From: Buttiauxella selenatireducens
GTDB lineage: Bacteria > Pseudomonadota > Gammaproteobacteria > Enterobacterales > Enterobacteriaceae
NCBI RefSeq assembly: GCF_031432975.1
Contig: NZ_CP133838.1
Coordinates: forward strand, 5,084,001-5,148,000
DNA: 64,000 nucleotides
Direction of reading: 5' to 3'
Shown: in pieces, positions 29,122 to 40,013 of the stretch
Layout of the letters: every line of letters starts with the position of its first letter
How positions within the stretch are numbered: the stretch's first letter is position 1
Position numbers and translations under genes: made by a program
The notes under the pieces: generated by a model
Told to the model about the DNA's origin: nothing
Database searches by the model: none
Seen by the model: only the letters and a program-made list of their open reading frames with translations

Positions 29122-30323
29122 AATCTCGTCTCTATGTTACGGCATTTATTTTTGCAGCTCTTTCAATCGCATTCACTTTACTGAGCAATGGAAGGCAAAA
29201 AGATTTTTATTATATTGCTGTATATTTAAGCATTGTGGGTATGATTATTGAACGGAAGAACCTTTCGTTTAAGAAATTCAATATCGCATATCCGATAATA
29301 TTACTCGGTGTCATAAAATTGATATGGTTTCTATGGCTAGGCCGCGATTCAACTGGCTATAATACCTATAGTGATCAATTTGGAGCTGGGAAAAAACTGT
29401 TACTGGGTGGGTTTCTGGTCTTTTACATAACACATTTCAAACACTATCTCAGAGCATTAAACTATAAGAATGTCATGCTTGCCATAATCGGCATTGCGTT
29501 TATATTAGCCTCATCTTATGCCTTTTGGCAGTCTTTCCATGGAATGGTACGTGTTGAAATGGCAATTAATCGAGCAACAATTTCAGCATATATTTACTCG
29601 ACGTTGAGCATGATTTTTATTTATTTCTTGTACCTTCAAAAAAAACCAACATGCTATGTTATCGCGGCATTATCTATTTTAATCTCGTTTGTGGTAATTA
29701 TTTTAACCGGCACTCGAGCCGCAATCATTTTTCATTTACTCATTATCGCAGTGATGACAACGTATTACTTCAAAAAAATCCATCTTAAATCAATGCTGGT
29801 TGTTTTGATTGTTGCGATATTTGCTATTTTCTTTTTGTATAAAAATTATATTTATCCAAAAATTGAGCAAACCTATGATGAAGTGAGTCTCTATCAGGAG
29901 GGGAAAGACAACACCTCACTAGGTGCTCGCTTCTCTATGTGGACCGTGGGAATAAATAACTTTGTCAATGCCCCTCTTGGGCAATCGATGCAATCTCGAT
30001 TTAATTACTCAGATCAATTCACCACGCAAAATCCACAATATAAAAGTGCAATGGATTTTATCTCTGTCCATCTACATGATGAGATGATTGAAACATTGTC
30101 ATTACAAGGGATATTTGGTGGTCTGGCATTATTATGGTTATACGTGAGTCTATGCTGGGTGGCTTTACGTGAGCGGAATACTCCATTATTGTTTGCAATG
30201 AATGGGTTGATTGTCTATGGCTTAAGTGATGTATTACTTTTAAGTTCAGAGGCGATATTGTTTTACGTTGCTGTAATTGGGGTATGTGGGATTAGTTTCC
30301 CACCCAAACAAAAAGAAGTGTAG
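29109..30323 (+). CDS. waaL: O-antigen ligase WaaL
   Basis: Polytopic inner-membrane ligase that transfers undecaprenyl-linked O antigen to the completed lipid A-core on the periplasmic face. 404 residues with roughly ten to twelve hydrophobic segments. The Wzy_C domain (about 180-340) holds LTGTRAAIIFH, the periplasmic arginine, and the histidine of SVHLHDEMIETLSLQGIFGG that matches the conserved H-x-N/D region. AT-rich. A run of eight A at 29638-29645 lies in the codons for QKK. WaaL is highly divergent between strains, so identity to relatives may be low. Confidence 0.88.
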   Translation: MEKLKSRLYVTAFIFAALSIAFTLLSNGRQKDFYYIAVYLSIVGMIIERKNLSFKKFNIAYPIILLGVIKLIWFLWLGRDSTGYNTYSDQFGAGKKLLLGGFLVFYITHFKHYLRALNYKNVMLAIIGIAFILASSYAFWQSFHGMVRVEMAINRATISAYIYSTLSMIFIYFLYLQKKPTCYVIAALSILISFVVIILTGTRAAIIFHLLIIAVMTTYYFKKIHLKSMLVVLIVAIFAIFFLYKNYIYPKIEQTYDEVSLYQEGKDNTSLGARFSMWTVGINNFVNAPLGQSMQSRFNYSDQFTTQNPQYKSAMDFISVHLHDEMIETLSLQGIFGGLALLWLYVSLCWVALRERNTPLLFAMNGLIVYGLSDVLLLSSEAILFYVAVIGVCGISFPPKQKEV

Positions 30324-30328
30324 TAAGA

Positions 30329-30355
30329 AAAGCCGGGCTCTTACCCGGCTTTTTT
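30329..30355. terminator. Bidirectional terminator, waaL / wabN
   Basis: Stem AAAGCCGGG/CCCGGCTTT (30329-30337 with 30344-30352), 6-nt loop, T-run after it. The wabN stop codon is in the loop and the right arm is the last codons of wabN, so coding sequence and terminator share bases. Confidence 0.85.
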
Positions 30356-31300
30356 ATAATCATAATACTCCGCCAGCGTCATTCCTCTGGTTCGCTCTGC
30401 GAGCCAGGAGAATAATGTCTCAAGGTCCTGATAAAGCCTCTCAATATCCGCTTCATCTTTGAACGTAGGACTACCACCCGGCATAAACTCTGATGAATGA
30501 AGCATAAACTCAACGTAATCATTACCTTGAGATAATGTTTTTTCGGCTACCGCTATCATTTGCGCAGCATTACCGCCTGACGGACGCAACCAATTAACCG
30601 AAGGGCTACGATATTTACCTCTCAGCCGATCATAACTTTGTTTAAAGCTATTCATCAAAGCACTGTGCTTATACTGAATACTCATCGGAACCTCGAGAAA
30701 TGCTGAATTTCCTGTCTGATGAATATTCTCCAGATCCATAAAATAAGCCTGACCTGGAAAATGTTGATAATCCGTTCCGCCAGAGCCTGAAGGGGATCCT
30801 TTCGCATTTCGCCAGTTAACCCTCGGCGTCACAGAGCAATCGACTTTATAACCCAACTCCACCAGTAACCTGGCGTAGCGGCTATCAAATGCCCAACGTC
30901 CTGCACGGTGGCTGATCATTTTTGTGCAGAATGTTTCTTCCAGCAATGTGGTCATATAAACCACTTTCTCTCGCATGATCTCATCACTGTACTCAATGAG
31001 ATAGGGCTGCCAACGCCAGTCATCGCCGGTTAAATCGTGTTCTGGTGGGCTATTCCAGGCGTGCAAGTGCATGCCTACTTCACCCTGGCCACGCGCAATC
31101 ACATCTTTTGCAAACTCGATAAAAACCGGATCTACAGCCATCTCATAATTCGTTAGCCAAACCGGTTTGAACCCGTACTTTTCACATAAAGACTGGAAAC
31201 GAGGTAAAAAACGCGCATTTTCAGTTTTGATTTGTCGGTGGTTTTGCCAGAGATTATCGCCTTCGGTATCAATGGTGATGATAAATGCAGGTTTGGTCAT
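30341..31300 (-). CDS. wabN: LPS core hexosamine deacetylase WabN
   Basis: Polysaccharide-deacetylase-fold enzyme. In Klebsiella, WabN deacetylates the core GlcNAc added by WabH to GlcN, a step needed before the outer core is completed. 319 residues from the ATG at 31300 (MTKPAFIIT); nine more codons upstream lack homology. The ITIDTEGD near 8-15 gives the metal-binding aspartates, GMHLHAWNSP near 86 and SHRAGRW near 133 the histidine and arginine motifs. No signal peptide, consistent with a cytosolic action. Convergent with waaL, sharing a terminator; divergent from waaQ. Confidence 0.85.
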   Translation of the reverse strand: MTKPAFIITIDTEGDNLWQNHRQIKTENARFLPRFQSLCEKYGFKPVWLTNYEMAVDPVFIEFAKDVIARGQGEVGMHLHAWNSPPEHDLTGDDWRWQPYLIEYSDEIMREKVVYMTTLLEETFCTKMISHRAGRWAFDSRYARLLVELGYKVDCSVTPRVNWRNAKGSPSGSGGTDYQHFPGQAYFMDLENIHQTGNSAFLEVPMSIQYKHSALMNSFKQSYDRLRGKYRSPSVNWLRPSGGNAAQMIAVAEKTLSQGNDYVEFMLHSSEFMPGGSPTFKDEADIERLYQDLETLFSWLAERTRGMTLAEYYDYKKAG

Positions 31301-31457
31301 TTCCGTCTCTGAGATAAAGATGTTCACATCATGTTACGCAGCCTGCCAGATAAGGGCAAACCGCATACGTTCAAATTTCTAACTCCTGAGCACAAATGTA
31401 GCAACCACACTCAAGGTCTATTAGAATCACTCTTTGGTTAATCACCTAAAGATGATA

Positions 31458-32534
31458 ATGAATAACGCTTTGAATGCTCTCGCGGCCGTGCCACCAGCCC
31501 GTATTTTACTGATAAAGTTGCGCCATCATGGTGACATGTTGCTCACTACTCCGGTGATCAACGCATTACATCAAGCCTGGCCACAAGCAGAAATTGATGT
31601 TCTGCTCTATGAAGAAACGCGAGACATGCTAGCGGCACATCCATTCATTCATCGTATTTATGGAATTGACCGTAAATGGCGAAAACTCGGTACTCGCCAG
31701 CATTTACGCAAAGAATGGCAATTACTGAAAACTTTGCGCGATCAAAAATACAGCCTGGTTATCAATCTTGCAGATCAATGGCGTAGCGCCATTGTTACCC
31801 GCTTCACTGGAGCTCCTTCGCGTATCGGTTTCGATTTCAATAAGCGCCGTGGTTGGTTTTGGCAATATTGCCACACTCAACTCGCTTCAGTGTCCGGTCA
31901 TCAGACCCTGCACACTGTGGAACAAAATTTATCCATTGTTGCCCCATTGAATATTGCGCCTGTCAGGGATGTTACGATGAGCTATCAGCCTGACGACTGG
32001 CAGTCCGTTCAAAGGAAGCTGCAAAGCAATGGGGTTGAAGGTTCTTACATTGTTGTACAGCCCACCTCCCGCTGGTTCTTCAAATGCTGGGATGAGAGCA
32101 AAATGGCTGAAACAATCACAGCGCTGCAAAAAGACGGGCATACCCTGGTGTTAACCTCAGGGCCCGATAAATACGAAAAAGCGATGATTGAAAAAATTCG
32201 TGCGTTATGTCCTTCAGAGCGTGTTTATTCCCTCGCTGGTGAGTTAACCCTGCGTCAATTAGCGGCTCTGATCGACCATGCCAAACTGTTCATTGGTGTT
32301 GATTCAGTACCAATGCATATGGCTGCCGCATTAAAAACGCCATGTGTCGCCCTATTTGGCCCTTCGAAACTGGTGTTCTGGAGCCCGTGGGACGTCGTCG
32401 GTGAAGTTATTTGGGCAGGGAATTATGGTGAGCTGCCAGACCCTGACAAAATTGATACCAATACGAAAGAACGTTTTCTCGATGCCATCCCGGTTGATGT
32501 TGTTGTCGCTGCTGCAAGGAAACAATTGTTATGA
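31458..32534 (+). CDS. waaQ: LPS heptosyltransferase III
   Basis: GT9 enzyme that adds Hep III as a branch on Hep II. The start is placed at ATG 31458 (MNNALNAL) because AAAGA is about 5 nt before it; ATG 31452 and a TTG at 31434 are alternatives. 358 residues. Catalytic-type Asp in ILLIKLRHHGDMLLTTPVI, VVQPTSRWFFKCWDE near 205, and donor loop GVDSVPMHMAAALKTP near 277. First gene of the waaQ-wabG-wabH run; ATGA overlap with wabG. No ops/JUMPstart element is seen upstream. Confidence 0.93.
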   Translation: MNNALNALAAVPPARILLIKLRHHGDMLLTTPVINALHQAWPQAEIDVLLYEETRDMLAAHPFIHRIYGIDRKWRKLGTRQHLRKEWQLLKTLRDQKYSLVINLADQWRSAIVTRFTGAPSRIGFDFNKRRGWFWQYCHTQLASVSGHQTLHTVEQNLSIVAPLNIAPVRDVTMSYQPDDWQSVQRKLQSNGVEGSYIVVQPTSRWFFKCWDESKMAETITALQKDGHTLVLTSGPDKYEKAMIEKIRALCPSERVYSLAGELTLRQLAALIDHAKLFIGVDSVPMHMAAALKTPCVALFGPSKLVFWSPWDVVGEVIWAGNYGELPDPDKIDTNTKERFLDAIPVDVVVAAARKQLL

Positions 32535-33658
32535 AGCGCTGCCGTCTGGCTATCGTCCGCCAAAAATATCGCCCCGATGGAGGGGCTGAGCGTTTCGTTT
32601 CACGCGCACTTGAGGCGTTAAGCGCCCATGACATGGAACTCAACGTTATCACGCGGCAATGGCAAGGTGCGCGCCAGGACAATTGGCATATTCATATTTG
32701 TGATCCGATGAAGCTAGGTCGAATCAGCCGTGAAAAAGGTTTTGCGGATGCGGCAAGAGCGATATGGCAACGCGAGAATTTCGATATTGTCCAAAGTCAT
32801 GAACGCATAGCGGGCTGTGATATTTATCGTGCGGGTGATGGTGTTCACCGCAGATGGTTAATGCAAAGAGCGAGAATTTTACCTGCATGGCGTGGAAAGT
32901 GGCTGTTCCTCGATAGGTATCATCGTTACGTAATGCAGGCCGAAAAGGCGATGTACCAGGCTCCCGAGCTCAAAGCCGTCATCTGTAATGCAGAAATGGT
33001 TAAAAGGGAAATTATTGAAGATTTCTCTATTCCTGCTAATAAGATACATGTCATCTATAATGCAATTGACTCCTCCCGCTTCGTTCCGGCAAATGAAGAA
33101 CTGCGTGTGAAACTGCGTGAGGAGATGTCTATCCCGCAAAACGCAGTGACATTGGTTTTTGTCGGCTCAGGATTTGAGCGTAAAGGACTGGCCAATGCAA
33201 TCAAAGCCATTGCACCTACCGATCGCTATTTGATTGTGGTCGGGCAAGATAAAGCCGAGAAAAACTATCGCGAACTGGCACAATCTCTGGGGTGCCTGAA
33301 TCGGATACGGTTTATGGGAATGCAGAAGAATACGCTGCCTTTCTATCAGGCCGCTGATGGACTATTACTGCCAACACTATATGATCCATTTCCAAATGTG
33401 ATTCTTGAAGCAATGGCATGTGGTTTACCGGTTATTACTTCAGCCACTTGTGGTGGGGCTGAATTTATAACAACCGGACAAAACGGATACGTTTGTGATG
33501 CACTCACTATCCCCCAACTTTCAGAAGCGGTAATGGCAATATCTTCACGCTTTGTGGATGAGAAAATGGGGAGTTATGCTCGCGAACGCGTCAGGGATGC
33601 GACACCGGAAAAACTTTCACAGCAACTTATTTCGCTGTATCAAAATATACTGGATTAG
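32531..33658 (+). CDS. wabG: LPS core galacturonosyltransferase WabG
   Basis: GT4 enzyme. In Klebsiella, WabG transfers galacturonic acid to Hep II of the inner core, and it is related to the E. coli glucosyltransferase WaaG. 375 residues. The N-terminus LAIVRQKYRPDGGAERFVSR is the WaaG/WabG signature. The donor domain has FVGSGFERKGL near 213 and the E-x7-E motif PFPNVILEAMACGLP near 292-306. Substrate (GalA, not Glc) is inferred from the company of wabH, wabN and waaE, and cannot be proved from sequence. 4-nt overlap with waaQ. Confidence 0.85.
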   Translation: MKRCRLAIVRQKYRPDGGAERFVSRALEALSAHDMELNVITRQWQGARQDNWHIHICDPMKLGRISREKGFADAARAIWQRENFDIVQSHERIAGCDIYRAGDGVHRRWLMQRARILPAWRGKWLFLDRYHRYVMQAEKAMYQAPELKAVICNAEMVKREIIEDFSIPANKIHVIYNAIDSSRFVPANEELRVKLREEMSIPQNAVTLVFVGSGFERKGLANAIKAIAPTDRYLIVVGQDKAEKNYRELAQSLGCLNRIRFMGMQKNTLPFYQAADGLLLPTLYDPFPNVILEAMACGLPVITSATCGGAEFITTGQNGYVCDALTIPQLSEAVMAISSRFVDEKMGSYARERVRDATPEKLSQQLISLYQNILD

Positions 33659-33661
33659 ACG

Positions 33662-34762
33662 ATGCGTATCCTAATGATTATTGATGGTTTACCTGGCGGT
33701 GGTGCTGAGAAGACCGTACTTACCTTATCGAAAGGTTTGGTAGGAATGGGCCATCAGGTATCCGTTTTTTCGCTGCGCCGCGTCTGTGATTATGAGATCC
33801 CGGAAGACGTTGATTATCAGGTCATACTGGATACCTGTAAAAAACCCTGGCGCAAGCTGACAGAATTGTCTCGCCGTGCTGCCTTGCTTGATAGCGCAGT
33901 TGAACAAGCGCAGAAAAAAGGGAATTTCGACCTCGTCTTTTCTCACCTGCATAAAACCGACCGCATTGTTGCTCATACCAAATCAATTGCGCGTGAGAAG
34001 CTCTGGTACTGTGTCCATGGCATGTTTTCTTACTCCTATCTTCAGCATCGACAGGGGTTGTCTCGTTGGATAAAACGTAAAAAAATTCAAAGCGTTTACC
34101 AAAATAGCAATGTCGTTGCCGTGTCTCAGGCGGTACTACAAGACATTACTACGGCTTTCGATATTACGTTGTCCAGGGGCACCGTTATCCATAACCCTTT
34201 CGATATCGACGGAATATATTTAAAAGCGAAAGAACCGTGCGAAATGGCGGGGCAGGAGTATTTAATCCACGTTGGTCGTTTCCATGAACATAAACGCCAT
34301 GACCGGTTGATCAAAGCTTATGCACTCAGTGGAATTCAGGCGCCGCTAATCCTGATGGGTAACGGCAGTGCCGAGCGTATTGCCGAAATAAAAGCGATGG
34401 CCACAAATGCGGGTGTTGCCGACCGCGTGATTCTGAAACCATTCGCATCAAACCCTTATCCGTGGATTGCCAATGCGCGTATGCTGCTGCTGAGCTCCGA
34501 TTGCGAGGGATTTGGCAATGTGCTGGTCGAAGCGCTAATTTGCCAGACCCCCACAGTGAGTACACATTGCCCTGGTGGACCAGCAGAGATTCTTACCGGA
34601 GAACTGGCTCGCGGCCTTTCAGGTATGAGTGATCAGGACTTTGCAGACACTATGCTGGATATTTATAACAACCCACCCGTTATTGATACCACGACTATTG
34701 AGTCATATAGCATTGGTGCCATCTGCCAGCAGTATCTGTCACTGGCAACGGAAGAAAGATAA
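33662..34762 (+). CDS. wabH: LPS core GlcNAc transferase WabH
   Basis: GT4 enzyme. In Klebsiella, WabH adds GlcNAc to the GalA placed by WabG, after which WabN deacetylates it. 366 residues. N-terminus MIIDGLPGGGAEKTVLTL is the family signature; the donor domain has HVGRFHEHKRHDRL near 201 and SSDCEGFGNVLVEAL near 280. Starts 3 bp after the wabG stop. A run of seven A at 34079-34085 is in the KRKKI codons. Confidence 0.85.
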   Translation: MRILMIIDGLPGGGAEKTVLTLSKGLVGMGHQVSVFSLRRVCDYEIPEDVDYQVILDTCKKPWRKLTELSRRAALLDSAVEQAQKKGNFDLVFSHLHKTDRIVAHTKSIAREKLWYCVHGMFSYSYLQHRQGLSRWIKRKKIQSVYQNSNVVAVSQAVLQDITTAFDITLSRGTVIHNPFDIDGIYLKAKEPCEMAGQEYLIHVGRFHEHKRHDRLIKAYALSGIQAPLILMGNGSAERIAEIKAMATNAGVADRVILKPFASNPYPWIANARMLLLSSDCEGFGNVLVEALICQTPTVSTHCPGGPAEILTGELARGLSGMSDQDFADTMLDIYNNPPVIDTTTIESYSIGAICQQYLSLATEER

Positions 34763-34782
34763 CAATATTTCCAGGTAATTTT

Positions 34783-35784
34783 ATGCAACAGAACCTACGT
34801 CCACTCCTCAGCGTTGTCGTTGCTGTTTATAACGGCGAGTCTTTTTTGGCTAAATTCTTTGCCTGTCTAGACGCTCAGAATATCGACGGCATGGAAGTCA
34901 TTATGGTGAACGATGGTTCAACCGATGGCTCCATGGCGATTATTGAAGCCTGGAGTAGCAAGTTCCCTGGCATGAAAATCATTGAGCAGGAAAATCAGGG
35001 CGTTTCGATTGCGCGTAATACTGGGCTCGCTGTAGCCACAGGCCAGTACCTTTCCTTCCCGGATATCGATGATGACTTCAAACCCGGCATGTACCGTCAT
35101 TTGCTGGATCTGGCATTAAAAAATGACCTGGATGTCGTGACGTGTAATGGAAATTACGTTTACGAAAACAACAAGAAGCCTTCACGACCGATCTTTCCGC
35201 GAGACAAACTTCAGTCGACCGACGTACTGAGTGGCCCCCAGTGGCTTAAACGTGCGCTGGATTCGCGCAAGTTTCTGCACGTAACCTGGCTGAACCTTTA
35301 TCGACATGATTTCATTCGCGAACATGGTTTTACTTTTGAACCCGGTTTACGCCATCAGGACATTCCGTGGACAACAGAGGTGTTACTTGCTGCGGAGCGC
35401 GTCCAATATACTGACGAGCAATACTACGATTACTACATCCATTCAGCCTCGGTTTCCCATAAACCAGATACTGATGACACCCTTATCCGCTCAGCTCGCC
35501 ATTATATGAAAATACTGGAAATGTTGGATGCTATTAACCAGCGTTATCCGGAAGCGGTAAAGAATATCCCTGCCTGTAACTGGCAAATCGCTAAAGAGGG
35601 TCTTGGGATATTACACACTTTCAATAATATGAAAGATCCGCACAAGAAGAAGATGATCGTTCAGGAGTTTTTTGATCGCGGTATCTGGCGTCTGATTTGG
35701 AAAAATGCTCGCGGATTCCGACTACGCTGGCGCCTGGGTCGTCGCTACCTAAAACTGAAGAAAGCGACCCGCGTACCGGGTTGA
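34783..35784 (+). CDS. WaaH/YibD-like family 2 glycosyltransferase
   Basis: GT2 enzyme resembling E. coli WaaH (YibD), the PhoB-induced transferase that adds glucuronic acid to Hep III. 333 residues. Shared features as I recall them: VMVNDGSTDGSM near 39-50, the metal region PDIDDDF, LQSTDVLSGPQWLKRAL, and GLRHQDIPWTTEVLLAAERVQYT followed by YYDYYIHSASVSH. In E. coli waaH lies by yibQ; here it is the last gene of the waaQ-wabG-wabH operon, 20 bp after wabH. A role as a Hep III uronosyltransferase (the activity of Klebsiella WabO) is my inference. Confidence 0.78.
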   Translation: MQQNLRPLLSVVVAVYNGESFLAKFFACLDAQNIDGMEVIMVNDGSTDGSMAIIEAWSSKFPGMKIIEQENQGVSIARNTGLAVATGQYLSFPDIDDDFKPGMYRHLLDLALKNDLDVVTCNGNYVYENNKKPSRPIFPRDKLQSTDVLSGPQWLKRALDSRKFLHVTWLNLYRHDFIREHGFTFEPGLRHQDIPWTTEVLLAAERVQYTDEQYYDYYIHSASVSHKPDTDDTLIRSARHYMKILEMLDAINQRYPEAVKNIPACNWQIAKEGLGILHTFNNMKDPHKKKMIVQEFFDRGIWRLIWKNARGFRLRWRLGRRYLKLKKATRVPG

Positions 35785-35931
35785 AAAACCGCTCACAAGC
35801 GGGTGGCCGCATGCCGCCCGCAGCTTCTGCAACTCAAGCACTAACGCATCTGAATACTAAGCAATGCCTTCGTGATATTACCAAAACAATAGCTTTAAGC
35901 TTCCCGAATGCTTAGAATTTGCCCGCCGATA

Positions 35932-37226
35932 ATGAAAATACGGAAAATTCGCTTGGAATCGTTGTATACCGCTCTGTTCTATCTTATTCAGCCGCTTGTT
36001 TGGCTGCGACTGTTACTCCGTAGCCGTAAAGCTCCCGCGTACCGTAAACGCTGGGCGGAACGTTACGGCTATTGCCGTGGAAAAGTGGAGCCCGATGGTA
36101 TTCTTCTGCATTCAGTATCCGTTGGCGAGACACTGGCGGCAATTCCGTTAGTTCGCGCCCTGCGCCATCGCTACCCAACGATTCCAATTACCGTCACCAC
36201 AATGACCCCAACGGGTTCGGAACGTGCGCTGTCGGCCTTTGGGAAAAATGTGCACCATGTTTATTTGCCATATGATCTCCCTTGCGCCATGAAGCGCTTT
36301 TTCAATACCGTGCGCCCTAAATTAGTTATCGTGATGGAAACAGAATTGTGGCCCAACATGATCAACGAATTACACCGACGTAAAATCCCACTGGTCATTG
36401 CCAATGCTCGTCTCTCTGCACGCTCGGCAAAGGGATATAAAAAACTGGGTAATTTCACGCGTCGTCTGATGAGCAAAATTACACTCATCGCTGCGCAAAA
36501 TGAAGAAGATGGGGCTCGGTTCATCGAGCTTGGTCTTAAACGCACTCAGTTAACCGTCACCGGCAGCCTGAAATTTGATATTTCTGTGACCCCAGAACTC
36601 GCCGCACGTGCGATTACGCTACGCCGCCAATGGGCCCCGCATCGTAAAGTATGGATTGCCACCAGCACCCATGATGGTGAAGAGAGCATTATTCTGGATG
36701 CGCACCGTCAGTTGCTGGCCAAGTTCCCAGATTTACTGCTAATTCTTGTTCCACGCCACCCTGAGCGGTTCAAAGATGCTCGGGATATGACTCAGAAGGC
36801 TGGTTTCAGCTATATCATGCGCAGCAGTGGCGAAAAACCGTCCAGCAGCACGCAAGTCGTTATCGGTGACACGATGGGCGAACTGATGATGCTGTATGGA
36901 ATTGCCGATCTCGCCTTTGTGGGCGGAAGCCTGGTTGAACGCGGAGGCCATAATCCGCTGGAACCTTCGGCACACGCGATTCCAGTATTAATGGGCCCAC
37001 ATACCTTCAATTTCAAAGATATCTGCGCCCGATTGCAGCGTGCGGATGGGTTGATTACCGTCACGGATGCCTCATCGCTAGTGAGTGAAATTACGACTCT
37101 GTTAACCGATGAAGATTATCGTCTTTACTATGGCCGTCATGCCGTGGAAGTCCTTCACCAGAATCAGGGTGCTCTACAACGGTTACTGCAATTGTTGCAA
37201 CCGTATCTGCCGCAACGGAGCCACTA

Positions 37227-37227
<1 letters not shown>
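35932..37227 (+). CDS. waaA: Kdo transferase
   Basis: Bifunctional inner-membrane GT30 enzyme that adds two Kdo residues to lipid IVA. About 431 residues from the ATG at 35932. E. coli WaaA (425) would begin at what is here CGC, so the start is unclear: ATG 35932 has no good ribosome site, while TTG 35953 lies about 9 nt after ACGGA. N-terminal membrane anchor [20 protein letters not shown], then [22 protein letters not shown] with the key glutamate, and [13 protein letters not shown] near the C-terminus. TAATG joins it to waaE. Confidence 0.95.
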
Positions 37228-38494
<1,267 letters not shown>

Positions 38495-38498
38495 AGAT

Positions 38499-39308
38499 TT
38501 AGTGCTGGCAATGGCGGCAATAAAACGTGCTGCGTTGCCCGTGCTTACTGGTAACTATTGGCGCACCACAAGCCTTACATGGCTCTCCTGCTCGCCCATA
38601 AACCTGCAACTCCTGAGCGAAATAGCCAGGTTTTCCATCCGACTGCAAAAAATCTTTTAGCGTAGTTCCGCCCTGCTCAATCGACCGTAGCAATACCGCT
38701 TTAATAGTTTTGACCAGTATTTCGCATTCAGCGTATGAAAGTGACTGGGCAGTGCGATCAGGATGGATTCCTGCAGCAAACAGCGATTCACTGGCATAAA
38801 TATTACCCACCCCCACCACCAGTTTGTTATCCATAATCCACTGCTTTATCGCCATTTTCTTTTTCGCAGATTTTTCGCGTAGATAATCTGCAGAAAACGC
38901 ATCACTTAGAGGTTCCGGCCCAAGATGTGCCAGAACATTACTGCCTTCTAACTCTTTCGCCCATAACCAGGCACCGAAGCGGCGCGGATCGGTATAGCGC
39001 AGGACTTTGCCATTGCTCATCACCAAATCGACATGGTCATGTTTTTGGGCAGGATAATCTTCAGGAAGAATACGCAGGCTACCCGACATGCCAAGATGGA
39101 TAATAATCCAGCCATCCGGGAGTTCGAGAAGCAGATATTTAGCGCGGCGCTGCACACTTAAGACGGGTTTATCACTTAGAGCATGGATTTCATCGGAGAC
39201 TGGCCAACGTAAGCGACCGTTACGCACAACGGCATGCAGGATAGTTTCCCCCACCAAATGGGGTTCAATGCCACGTCGACTGGTTTCTACTTCAGGTAAT
39301 TCGGGCAT
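38499..39308 (-). CDS. mutM: Formamidopyrimidine-DNA glycosylase (Fpg)
   Basis: Bifunctional glycosylase/AP lyase that removes 8-oxoguanine and formamidopyrimidines. 269 residues, E. coli length. N-terminal catalytic [12 protein letters not shown] (P2 nucleophile, E3), helix-two-turn-helix near [17 protein letters not shown], and the zinc finger CKACG...YCRHC at the C-terminus, all intact. Convergent with coaD; the rpmBG operon lies downstream on the same strand, ahead of it by transcription. Confidence 0.98.
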   Translation of the reverse strand: MPELPEVETSRRGIEPHLVGETILHAVVRNGRLRWPVSDEIHALSDKPVLSVQRRAKYLLLELPDGWIIIHLGMSGSLRILPEDYPAQKHDHVDLVMSNGKVLRYTDPRRFGAWLWAKELEGSNVLAHLGPEPLSDAFSADYLREKSAKKKMAIKQWIMDNKLVVGVGNIYASESLFAAGIHPDRTAQSLSYAECEILVKTIKAVLLRSIEQGGTTLKDFLQSDGKPGYFAQELQVYGRAGEPCKACGAPIVTSKHGQRSTFYCRHCQH

Positions 39309-39336
39309 CTCTCCTCCAGACTAAAAGCCTAAAACG

Positions 39337-39362
39337 AAAAAACCCCGCCGAAGCGAGGTTTT
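39337..39362 (-). terminator. rpmBG intrinsic terminator
   Basis: Stem AAAACCCCGC/GCGAGGTTTT with loop CGAA and one mismatch. On the minus strand the T-run (39337-39342 in A) follows. It lies 18 bp after the rpmG stop, between rpmG and mutM. Confidence 0.75.
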
Positions 39363-39379
39363 CATCAAAGACACTAAAA

Positions 39380-39550
<171 letters not shown>

Positions 39551-39560
39551 TTAGTTCCTC

Positions 39561-39818
<258 letters not shown>

Positions 39819-40013
39819 TTAGCTCGAGCTTCGTATAGGGTTATGGCGCCTCGTCAGGCCGCAAGCCTGGTCCCTGGCGGTTCAATGTGAACCACAGTGC
39901 CAGGCGCATAATGCCAAAACCCGAGATTCTCAAAGGTGGCGTAGTATACGCTGCCTAACGCATGTGCTCAAGTCCCGAACAGACAAAGATCCCCAAGGAT
40001 CGCGCAATTCGGC

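Noticed and set aside
35789-35802. CCGCT/AGCGG hairpin between the WaaH-like gene and waaA
   Set aside because: Five-bp stem with no T-run after it, so not called as a terminator.
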